This document shows, piece by piece, positions 10,801 to 20,200 of a stretch of DNA of 64,000 nucleotides. The notes beneath the pieces were generated by a model. That model did not search any database, was not told the origin of the DNA, and saw only the letters and a program-made list of their open reading frames with translations. The translations under genes and the position numbers were made by a program. The DNA is taken from contig JAPFBE010000013.1 of the NCBI GenBank assembly GCA_034336665.1, positions 15,231,056-15,295,055 of the forward strand. The letters are read 5' to 3'. Position 1 is the first letter of the stretch. Each line of letters begins with the position of its first letter. The DNA comes from Luscinia megarhynchos. Taxonomy: Eukaryota > Chordata > Aves > Passeriformes > Turdidae.

Positions 10801-11914
10801 GCTGCTTCTATTGCAGTACTATTAATGTTTGTTTGCTTTGGGATTTTTTTTTTTAAAGATTTTTTGTTGATATTTTGAAGACAGTTGATATTTGTATCCA
10901 GAGAGTTACCCTAATTTCTGTAGGAGCAAGCTTTAATGGAAGAAAACTTCTCTCATATATTTTTACATGAAAATCCAGTTTTTAGGAAAATTAGAGGTTA
11001 CAGTCTTGATGATGAAAATATTTTATTATTTTGTGACACTTCAGCAAAAATGAATTTGCATGTAAAATTTCTGTAGATTATTATGGCAAAAACAGCAGGC
11101 GGTCCAAAAGCCCCTAAGCAACAAGGACATTGGGATAAGGATGACTGGCAAGATGAGCCTGAAAACTAGTGTGCAGTAAGCTCTGTTTCTCTAGCAGAGA
11201 GGTATCTGTGTGAGTGCATGCATGAGTTCATTGACAAGCACATGGCAGATTGTATGCTCCTTGAGAACACGTAACACTGCTGTCTTCTGCTGTGTGCTGA
11301 TTGCTACATCCTGTATTTGTGCCCTTTGCAAATGGATTCTGCTCCTAAATCAAAATTTTCATTAAAGAGGTGATAAGTACATGTTCAGGTTTACTTTACT
11401 TGTCCATGTAGCCAAGTGCAGAGAATCAGCTTTTAACATGGTAGGGCTGATGGACTTCATAGTTTTAAAGTGTGCTACTTAGAGACAATAATTGAGAACA
11501 ATAATTTCGATAATCCTCCCTTCTGTTGTGTGCACCCTGTAAACTAGTCTGCTGTTGGCCTATTTAAGCACTCACTTTCTGTAGACTAACTGAAGTCTTA
11601 CTTTGCATGCAAAAATGAGGTAAAATACCTTTTTTTACTGTATCAGGGCTCACCCTCTACCATTCTCAAGAAGAAAAATAACTAAGTTGTTAATACCTCA
11701 ATTAGATGGATATTCACTGGCTTGGATTCAGTGTAGGGAAACTGCATGAATGTAGTGAATGCTAGCAGGAGAAGGAGGAGAAGGGTACGAGCATGATTTT
11801 AACATTAGTTTTTTCTGCTTCTCTATTCTCTTCAAGATCATTATGGCAAAACCAGCTGGTGGGCCAAAACCTCCATCAGGAAAGAAAGACTGGGATGAAG
11901 ACCAAAATGATTGA
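1390..11914 (+). CDS. CCT8: CCT8: T-complex protein 1 subunit theta (TRiC/CCT chaperonin)
   Basis: CCT8 is one of eight paralogous subunits of the cytosolic TRiC/CCT ring that folds actin, tubulin and other proteins using ATP. Coding exons: 1390-1449, 3206-3296, 3906-3985, 5137-5286, 5553-5733, 6460-6521, 7188-7325, 7767-7945, 8054-8120, 8201-8288, 8396-8511, 9703-9774, 9940-10104, 10509-10628, then 11837-11914 (or 11077-11169). All phases join. Using the distal last exon the protein is 548 residues, the human length. It starts MALHVPKAPGFAQMLKEGAK. Visible family motifs are TAYGPNG (about residue 45), the nucleotide-binding GDGTN at about 98-102, and VPGGGATEIE at about 409-418, the GGG equatorial motif. 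Intron 4 uses a GC donor. The gene converges on USP16. Identity is near certain; exon edges come from reading consensus splice sites. Confidence 0.97.
1450..3205 (+). other. CCT8 intron 1
   Basis: The first 400 bp belong to the CpG island and include a small tandem array at about 1464-1493 (GGATGGACGCGC repeated about 2.5 times). A T tract at about 2075-2094 precedes an antisense CR1. From 2500 to 3205 I see only unique AT-rich intron sequence. Confidence 0.8.
2103..2350 (-). repeat. CR1 LINE fragment, antisense, in CCT8 intron 1
   Basis: The text reads as the reverse complement of a CR1 3' end: ATTCATAGAATCAACATAAG at the left, then GGAAGGGACCTTAAAGGTCA, a diverged dimer-spanning middle and CTCACCACCCTCACAGGGAA. 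A T tract lies directly upstream. Confidence 0.88.
5287..5552 (+). other. CCT8 intron 4, a GC-AG intron
   Basis: Exon 4 must end at 5286 (codons GTC TCA GAG) to join exon 5 (GTG ATT GAA) in frame and match the conserved theta-subunit sequence. The intron therefore begins GCAAGT instead of GTAAGT and ends with a normal CACAG acceptor. AG|GCAAGT is the strong consensus of the minor GC-donor class spliced by the major spliceosome. No GT in the vicinity gives the same join. Confidence 0.9.
6873..7187 (-). repeat. CR1 LINE fragment, antisense, abutting CCT8 exon 7
   Basis: From CATTCATAGAATCAAACAAC onward the sequence is a reverse-complemented CR1 3' region (AACACTTCCAGGGATGGGGC, CTCACCACCCTCATAGGGAA, TGTCCTGTCACTACTTGCCC). 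CR1-like text seems to continue through CTTGTAAAAAGTCTC into the pyrimidine tract of the exon 7 acceptor, whose AG is at 7186-7187. The clear part ends near 7165; the last 20 bp are an inference. Confidence 0.85.
11077..11169 (+). CDS. CCT8: CCT8 alternative terminal exon A (proximal)
   Basis: Preceded by an acceptor (TTTCTGTAG), this exon reads in the correct phase after exon 14. It begins IIMAKTAGGPKAP and ends DDWQDEPEN followed by TAG, 30 residues. The first residues repeat the start of the distal exon (IIMAKPAGGPKPP), but the tail is different, with HWDKDDW instead of KKDWDEDQND. An ATTAAA poly(A) signal lies at 11361-11366. Its use would give a 553-residue protein. The open frame, acceptor and poly(A) signal argue that it is a functional alternative last exon, not a decayed copy. 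Whether it is expressed cannot be seen from the sequence. Confidence 0.8.
   Translation: MIMAKTAGGPKAPKQQGHWDKDDWQDEPEN
11361..11366 (+). terminator. Poly(A) signal ATTAAA for CCT8 proximal 3' end
   Basis: ATTAAA lies about 190 bp after the stop codon of terminal exon A and is followed by a T/G-rich stretch. It would support a short CCT8 transcript that ends before the distal exon. Confidence 0.65.
11837..11914 (+). CDS. CCT8: CCT8 canonical terminal exon B (distal)
   Basis: The exon follows a TCTTCAAG acceptor and reads IIMAKPAGGPKPPSGKKDW then DEDQND and TGA. This is the canonical vertebrate CCT8 C-terminus and gives the family length of 548 residues. It lies 668 bp downstream of the end of exon A. 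In the chaperonin the C-terminal tails project into the folding chamber. Confidence 0.95.
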   Translation: MIMAKPAGGPKPPSGKKDWDEDQND

Positions 11915-12048
11915 ACAATTTAACTGTATTTCTTAAGTGACATGACTGTGTGAGGTTTTTAATATCCCAGTTGGAGCCTGTCACAATGTTTTTCTCTTGC
12001 CTTTAAATTATGAACAGTGTCCAATGGAGTGAGAACTTCAGACACCTC

Positions 12049-12054
12049 AATAAA
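12049..12054 (+). terminator. Poly(A) signal AATAAA, distal CCT8 3' end
   Basis: A canonical AATAAA lies 135 bp after the distal stop codon. Cleavage is expected about 15-25 bp downstream. Confidence 0.85.
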
Positions 12055-12074
12055 CGTACTCACTGTTAAAATGT

Positions 12075-13950
12075 TGACTTACTTCATTTGGAGCTAGCCT
12101 GACATGGTCATTCCCAGTCTATGAATGAGTAGGGGATGAATGACACAGTGGGTGTGATGGGCTGACCTTGGCTGGCTGCCTGACACTCTTCTGGTGAGGA
12201 AGGAGGCAGAACTTCTCAGGGTCTGAGTTAAAGGGGGAAATCACATACCAATTCCTGCTGTGGACACAAAAAACTCAATGTGCAGGGAGGCTGACCATGA
12301 GCCTGCTGTAGGGAGCTCATGATCCACAATTGTTGTGGCTCTTTGTGCTCGTATTTGCACTCCTTGGGCAGTACTTGAGTGCAAACAAATTAATGTTAAA
12401 ATAATTACGTGTTGGCAGCAGGTCTCCTGCTTTCAGTAGCCCCTCTCCTGAGCCCTGCCTGGATCACTGTGTACAGATGTGCCCAAAACATAAGAAAGAA
12501 ACAGAAGTGTTACAGCAAGTCTAGAGGAGGTTCACCAAGTTAATGAGGAGACTAAGCACCTGCCCTATGGAGAGGGGCAGAGAAAGTTGGGGCTGTTCTG
12601 CCTGGAGAAGGTTTTGTGGAGACTTCACACCACCTTTCAGTGTCAAGGGGCTACAGGAAGTTGGAGGACTCTGCATCAGGGAATATAGTGACAGGACAAA
12701 TGGGAATGCCGTCAAACTGAAATAGGGGACATTTAGGATCAATACACAGAAGAAATTCTCTCCTGTGAGGGTGGGAAGGCCCTGGCACAGGTTGCCCAGA
12801 GAAGCTGTGACTGTCCCATTCCTGGAAGTGTTCAAGGCCAGGTTGGATGGGACTTGGAGAAACCTGGTCTAGTGGGAGGTGTCACTGCCAGGGCAGCAGT
12901 TTTGAACTGGATAATTCTTTCCCACACAAACCAATTTATGATTCTGTGATTCATTTTTTTAACCTGCATCTCTCACCCTTTTAAGTCCCCATGCTCTCAG
13001 AAGGGCATCCTGACAGCAGTGGACTGCATCACATTCTAATGACCTTAAAAATAAATGCAGAGCAGCACTAGCCAGCATGATGCAGAGTGCTGGAATCTTT
13101 CAGCTGAAGCCCCCTGTTATGATTAATCTTGGGAAGTACACAGCTTATGTTTCTCCAAGTAGCTTGAAAGGAGAACTGCACTTGAAATCCAAGCCACTTC
13201 AATAATTAATCCTTTTACTACTCTTGCCAGTGCTACTCTATCTCACAACCAGAAGGGAGTGGAAGGCTAAATCAAGTCTGCAACTATCTTATGCCTAAAT
13301 AAGGCTGCCATACAACAGCTCTACTAATGCTGGCTTTACAGTCAGTTGTTGGTGAGGCTGAAAAACTCAGCAAGTTTTCAGAAGGATTGGCATACTGCTG
13401 TAGTCAGCTGCATGAGGGCCACTGCTGATGGCTCCAAGGGTTACAAGAACAAGACACCCATTTTCTTAGTAAGGCTGTTGTGAAAAATGCACTGAATGTA
13501 AGCAGCTGCTGCTCTAGCATGGCAGAGCCAAGATTTTACTTACATGAAAGCCAACATGAAGCTTGTGGAGAACTTCAGTTACAAGTCAGCACAGGACTAT
13601 TGGTCTCATGCCTGCAGAAAGGCTACATGGGACTGCCTGTAGTGAGAGTGAGCCAAACGCTCAGCCTTGCCAAAGCACCAGCAAAAGAATTCCTGGAGCA
13701 TTTGCAAACTTGAGTGCTTCTCTATTGGCCATAAACCAAAAGTGAAAAGAGAGCTGAAGCTGCAATTGTCTAGGCTCTTAAGATGTATAGGAAGAAACAG
13801 CTTCTTAAGCTTGGAACCAGGTCTAAAAAACACATTATAGCAAAGATTAACTTCAGTTCAAAAGCAGAGCTGGTTGATTTAAAATGAAAAAGCTGCTGAC
13901 CAAGAGTTATATCAACATCAAAATTACTCAACAAAAACACAAAGCTGTAA
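12075..13950. other. CCT8-USP16 convergent intergenic region
   Basis: The genes face each other tail to tail across about 1.9 kb. Apart from one sense CR1 copy the region shows no exons, RNA gene or conserved-looking element. Open frames at 13480-13713 lack coding character and are ignored. Confidence 0.75.
12510..12951 (+). repeat. CR1 LINE fragment, sense
   Basis: About 440 bp of CR1 3' region: AGAGGAGGTTCACCAAG, GGCTGTTCTGCCTGGAGAAG, TCCTGTGAGGGTGGGAAGGC, CTGGAAGTGTTCAAGGCCAG and the terminal TTATGATTCTGTGATTC tail. Confidence 0.92.
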
Positions 13951-13965
13951 TTTTGAAAAAAAACT

Positions 13966-13971
13966 TTTATT
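13966..13971 (-). terminator. Poly(A) signal of USP16
   Basis: TTTATT on the plus strand is AATAAA on the minus strand, about 180 bp past the USP16 stop region. It gives a short 3' UTR of roughly 190-200 bp. Confidence 0.85.
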
Positions 13972-14146
13972 GAAAAGTAGTGGAAACACTGGAAAAAGTA
14001 TAAGTTAACCGCTTGTCTGTGTCTAAAATGCATAAAGTGAATTCCTGCTATACAGAAGCTCCAACATGTTAACAACATGATTAGCAATCTGCCTTCTCTC
14101 AGACCTCTGAAGGTGGCTGCACACACAAGCAGGCTCTTCTGAGGAG

Positions 14147-14272
14147 TTAGAGCAGCCTCTCATAGAACAGAAGATAGGCTTGGGAGCTCAGCACTTTGGA
14201 CACAGAGACAGGGTTGTACGTGGGTATCACTGATGTGGAACCACTGACCTTTGACTGGCTCCGTTTCTGAGG
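14147..14272 (-). CDS. USP16: USP16 last exon with apparent 1-nt frameshift
   Basis: The exon enters in frame as [19 protein letters not shown], the conserved end of the USP fold. The conserved last strand ([16 protein letters not shown], stop TAA at 14147-14149) is in another frame. Between HVQ and KVL there are 16 bases where a multiple of three is needed. The simplest explanation is one extra base in the GGG run at 14211-14213 (plus strand). Read literally, the protein ends at a TGA at 14160-14162 after 18 foreign residues. Confidence 0.85.
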   Translation of the reverse strand, partial: PQKRSQSKVSGSTSVIPTYNPVSVSKVLSSQAYLLFYERLL

Positions 14273-17200
14273 CTTTGGAAAGAAAAAATTTAGGAGTAAA
14301 AGTTATTACAAAGAATTGAAGCAATCAGTTCTATTACTGTTCTTCAGTAAGAAACATAGAGTACAATCACAGAATCACTGAGTTGGAAAAGAACCTCTAA
14401 GATCCGAGTCCAGCCTGTGACTGATCACTGCCTTGTCAACTGGACCAGAGCCCTGAGTGCTGCATCTGGTTGGACCCCGAACACCTCCAGGGATGGGGAT
14501 GTCACCACATCCTTGGACAGCTCCTTCCAATGCTTAACCACCATTTTGTCTTCATTTCTTCCTAATGTCTGAGCTGAACCTCCCCTGGCACAGCTGGAGG
14601 CTATTTCCTCTTGTCCTGTCACTGGCTGCCCGGGAGCAGGGCTGCACCCTCACCTTGCTACACCCTCTTTTCAGCAGTTCTGGAGAGTGTAAGATCTCCT
14701 CTTAGCCTCCTTTTCTCCAGGCTGAGCCCTGCCAGCTCCCTCATATGCTCCTCATAGGAGTTCACCATCTTCATTGCCCTTCTCAGAGAACTTATTGGCC
14801 ATGGAACTACATGATCTTTAAGGCCCCTTCCAACCCAAACCATTTGTGATTCTGTAAGAAATAATTTGTAAAATATTTCTAATGATTTACCTTGAGATTG
14901 TCCTCGAAGGACAAGATCAGAGAGGTGGTTGTTCATGGCTCTCATTTTAACATAGGCAGTGTAGTGCCCAGACCTCATTGTTCCGCTGTGTTCAACAACT
15001 CCATAGAGAGAGTACAAGACCTTTGTATTCCCTTCAGCCACATTCTAGAAAACCACAAGTTTAGCTATGTCAGCCAAGTGCTGGGTTTTGAAGAATGTAA
15101 ACTCTTTGATTTTTTGCTGATGAAATGGAAACTGATCATTAGAGACTCATGCAAGCACTACAGTTACGAGCAGTGAAATACAAGTTAACACGCAAAGTAA
15201 CAGGTTTAACAAGCGTTCTACAAAGATTTTGCTAAGCAGCTTTGTTGTGAAAGCACGTTAGAATATGGGAAAGGAGAATCTGATTGTTTTCCCACTTACT
15301 TTACATTTAGCTGTACAGAAAGGAGCCAAGTCTATCACTTCTGGGAACTTGATATGCCTGTTAACCTTCTGCAGATTAAATCCAGCCTTAAACAACCAAA
15401 GTAGAGGGAAAACCCCATAATGTTAAAATGGAGCATAATAAAACCATGTTTAGTTACTAAATGTTTCAGGTTAGTTTCAACAATACAAATTAGTTTTACA
15501 TTACACAAAACTGGGCAAAAGCAAATTTTTGTATTTTCTCTGATGTCCAGTATTCCAGCATTATTTCCTTGCCCCCACATGCTGCACTGGAGCACAAGTT
15601 AAGATGGCTCTTCAGCTCACTCATCCATTAATGTAATGGTAGCAGAAGTGGAAAAAGAATCAGCTCTAATGTACTTCAGTTACTATGAGGACAACTCTTG
15701 CTTCTCAGATACTGTTACATGCCTGAGGATCTGATCTTAGAGCATCTGAACTGATCCAAACTGTGCTCCCACCTTAATCAAATAATCATCCAGTATCAAA
15801 CTGGAAAAACAAAAGGAGATTAGGATAAATGTTATTTTCTTCATATTACAGTCTCTTGGAACAGGCTACACATTTACATTTTTATATGAAATTGATTTTC
15901 ATCTAGTTTACATTGCCTCCCTTATTTTTCAAGTATATTGACCAAAACACCAAACAGGTTTAAATTCAGAAGAGGCAGTACTCTCTCTTTTTCCTTTCCT
16001 CCTTCTCTCTTGAAAAGCTGAAGCCCTGAGTTTTAAACTTTTCTACAACTTGGGAATAAAGAGGTAAATTACTTCAGTGTCTGTAAATAAAACTTAAGTT
16101 ACTTTGCTTTCCTTTCATACTTCCTTCTCTCCCCACAAGGCTCAGAATCCTCTCTTTTCCACTTCTGCCAACTTTTTACTTATTTGTTACTAGTAAGGGA
16201 TACTATTTACCTATACCTACTGAAATATATGAGCCCATGAACAGCTGTAATAGTAGGAAACCATTAATGTTAAGATTCTGCTTAATACAGTAAATAGTAA
16301 AAATAATGAGGGGATCTGCTATGAATACACTCACAAAACAGTGTTTTCCAGTTAATTAAGGGAATATTCTTTCAGGAAAACACACCTCAATACTTCAAAG
16401 ACCACAAAACACAATGCTGCACACTAATGCCTTCCAAACTTTGGGGAAAAAAAACAAATGAGTTTTATAGAAAATAAAAATAACACTAGCATGTTTTCAA
16501 GTTAAGCTAGTACTATATGCGTTTGTACACGTATATACATATTAACGTGAGGCTTTATACATGTATCAGCCTGCTACTTACGTGCTGAAACCTCTTTAAG
16601 TGAAGCGTTAAAATTGGAGGAGCCAGAGAGATGAGCATCTGCTTTTTGGCATTAGTATAAACGTACTTCTTTTCACCTGCAGAAAAGAAAAATAGCCAAA
16701 GATTAAAACAGTGTTTTATATCAAAACAAATGTTACAGCATAAAATTTATTTGCATTGTTTAAACTGTTACAATGTCATCTACTACAAGAACTGAGAAGC
16801 TGAGCATTCCCCTTTCATATGATGAATGAAAGGAGACGAAGTTATACAAATACACTCTAGGGATAATCCCTCCACCCTTTACCCACTCAAGAAGCAGAGA
16901 GGGATATATTTAAAGTTTTCTTTTTAAAAAGTTTGTCATACTTTTTATGTTCTTTGGTCCACAATGCCTTTGTGTACACACATCACACAGTAGTTTATTG
17001 GTCTCCGTAAGTGTTTCATTACGGGTAAATTGATACAAACAATGATGGATTGAATCTTCCTCAGGGTTCAGCTCCTCCCTGTTGGCCAGAGTACAAAATG
17101 CTGTTTCAGGGTCATCTGTAGATACTTCGCATGTCTTGTTATGAACAGGCTGAAGATCATCCAAGGTACTTGTGTCAGATTCACTGGCACCCAAGTGAAG

Positions 17201-20200
17201 TTTTGAAAAGTCCGTAGCAAGCTCTTCCTCATCTTCATTGTCATCATCCTCCTCTTTCAAAGACAGGTTGTCAAGGCCATTGACAAACTTCACAGGAGAA
17301 TCTAAGGCTTCCACAGAGAGATCTGTGACAGACTCATTTTCTTCACAATCTTGTTCTGGCTTTCCTGCATTTTCATGTCTGCTCTCTGAATTAATTTCTG
17401 AACTATTTCCCTGTATATTCAAGTCTTTCTGAGTTAAGCAGTGATCTTCACAATCATGGGATGATTCCTCTTCTTGCTTCTTATCAAGAGTTTCAGAGCT
17501 CATTTCAGTCTCTGATTCTTGGTTGTACTGGACATCTCTCTCTGGCTGTTCAGTTGCACAGAAATCTGTCAATTGAAGCACCTTTCCTTGAAGCTTTTGC
17601 TGCCGGCGTTGGCTCTGCACATTTGAATACATAATAAACAAGAGTACAAAAAACTAAATAAATATAAATTATATTTAGCATTTATTGCCACTTCTTTATC
17701 AGAATGTTTCTTGCATGCCATAGATGCACAAGGGAGGAGGGAGAAGAATAATCTATGATTTAATGATCAGAGGTGATCAGTTCCACTAATACTAAATTTA
17801 TCCTCACTCAGATGTAGTTCCCACTGCTCCTTGTTACATAGTACTATCAAAATACAGCTAATGATGCCCTTGCTATCTTCCTGATCTTTCTTGTGTCTGT
17901 ATTCTAAAATTTTTGTGAATATTCTTCCAATCAATGATTGGAAAACAGTCTGATACAAATTAAGGCTACTTCAGACAGGCAACAAATTCTACTGGATATT
18001 ATTATATTATTCCTACACAGCAACACTTAAGAGACCATTTTAACAGCAAAGACATGGATATCATTGGTCTTTTCAGCTGTAGATTTGAAGAAGAAATTTC
18101 TAAGCTGTCTCCTCCTTTATGTAAACTAAGGAAACAAAAAATAATTTCTTTTAACAGAAATAGCAAGCACAAAGTGAAATACCTATCCAAACCCACCTTG
18201 GCTTGTTTTTTGGTCTGTTTCTTCATTTTTTTCTGAAGGTGTTTACTCATACCAGGGGGCTCATATTTCTGCTTAAGATAATGGTTATTGATTTTATCCT
18301 CTTCATCTTCAGATTCCTTTTCTTTGTTTTTTTTAATGTTTTCTCTCTTTGCAATTTTCACTTTCTACAAAAAGCCAAAAAACACAGAACAATCACAGAA
18401 ATAGAGATGTTGTCTCAGTTTTCAGCTCAAATGTAACATTTTAATGATGTAACATACAACTAACTCACACCCTGATGTTAATGGCAGGAGTGCCTAACTC
18501 AAGAGAGTCCATATGAAACAGAATGAAACAGAATGAAAAGTAAGGCTATTGAGGGCCAAATTCTAAACTTGTAAAGGGGCAACATCACCTTTGCCTCTGA
18601 CAGATCTCATTAATTGCATTGAAGAGTAATGTTTAATACAAGCAGAGACATTTTCAGTTGGATTGCCTGCCACAGAATTTGTTTGCTTCTGCTAAAATGA
18701 TAGTTGTTTGTGGTGGAAGTTGTGACCCCTTTGGCTCTGGGGGTTCCATTCTAATATTTATGAGTAAGCAGTGCTACACAAAAAATCTGAAATATTACAT
18801 ATACAGATTATCAATACAAAACACAAAGCAAATCAAGTACTTTGAGTGTCTGGAGATTGATCAAATAAGTATTCACATACTACCCTATCAACATTTCTTA
18901 ATTTTATTCCATAACCTGAATATTAGGAGAAGTGTTCTTAGACTTGTGCAGGAAAATGGATTAAAAAAGTGAAAACAAATCCCCAAAGAACCCAAACAAC
19001 CTGTTTGACTTTCCAGAGACAATTTATGAGCCATAACTTGCAGGACTGACTCTCATTAAAAAAAAATCTTACTTTCTATCTTTCTGTGCAATTTTGACTT
19101 GCTAAAGAGACTTTTAGAAAGAAGCTAAATTCTATTCCTAATGACTGTATAGTAAGTGTTTTCATATAAACAAAACAACAAAAAAAAGCTGAGAACCACC
19201 TATGTACTGTTTCTTACCTGAACATCTAGTACAGGAAGCGACAAATCAAGGAAGGACTCATGGACCAAGGATACCTTTAAATGAATGATCAAGACTCCAA
19301 TTCATTTTTGTTTGGAAGTAGCTGGCTTGTGTCAATAGGTGTATTTGCATGTTTGTATTCAAGGCCTACTTTTACTCATGCACCCAACTGTAAAACAGCT
19401 CATTCACCTCCCCAAATCATTTCCAATGACCAAAAATCCAGCAGACACATTATCACAGAAATGAACATTACATACTTTTATGAATTTCAGGTATCTAGTG
19501 AGACTGCACCCTAATTAGGGCCTAGAGATTCATAGCTGTAGTCTATCATGATATTCAACTAGCCCATTTGCTAATACACCCAATTACTTCATTCTCAGGA
19601 TATATTATCCCAGTAGTGCCTTCTTAACTGTTCTCCTGGCAATCCCATGGTCTCTTTTCATTGTGGGAAAGGAAAAACCCTGAATAAAAAAGGAAAGGGC
19701 GCCATAACAATTAATTTGCTCTATGATCTGTACACTGGAAGGTGTTCACTGGGAATCTAAGAGGGAATTCTGGCAGAAACAGCTTGCTACTTGCTGACCT
19801 CTTTTTCTGGAAGGCTTTTGAAAGGAACTGAAAGATTAACTTTAAAACACAAGAGAAGAAAGATTCCAGCCAAATCATGCCCCTTTTTGAAAGGCATGCA
19901 GCTAGTCAAGTGTTATTTCTATAGACAGTCACTTTGGGGTTCTCCTGCAGATTACAGGACATAACACTCTAGGTTATTCAGAGCAGGCAGTTTACTTACA
20001 GTTCTGCATTCCTCACACATAATTGTGCTGGTTAATTCTCCACCAAAGATTCGATCTACAAAACTTTGTATTCCCTTTTTCTTTTCATATTCTGAGAATT
20101 CAGAAAGTATATAGTAAAGTTAAAAAAATTACATACAGTATACTGGCAATCAATTTCATTACAGCACACCGAATAAAAAAAGAATATAACATGGAAGGTG

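Noticed and set aside
13480..13713. Open frame of 77 codons between CCT8 and USP16
   Set aside because: No homology recognised, no splice or poly(A) context, overlapping frames on both strands.
14205..14216. Programmed ribosomal frameshift to explain the USP16 break
   Set aside because: No slippery heptamer or downstream structure is apparent, and no such event is known to me in the family. An indel is simpler.
14658..15041. A 127-codon minus-strand open frame that continues from the USP16 His-box exon into intron
   Set aside because: Only 14891-15044 is exon. The rest reads through the donor into CR1 sequence.
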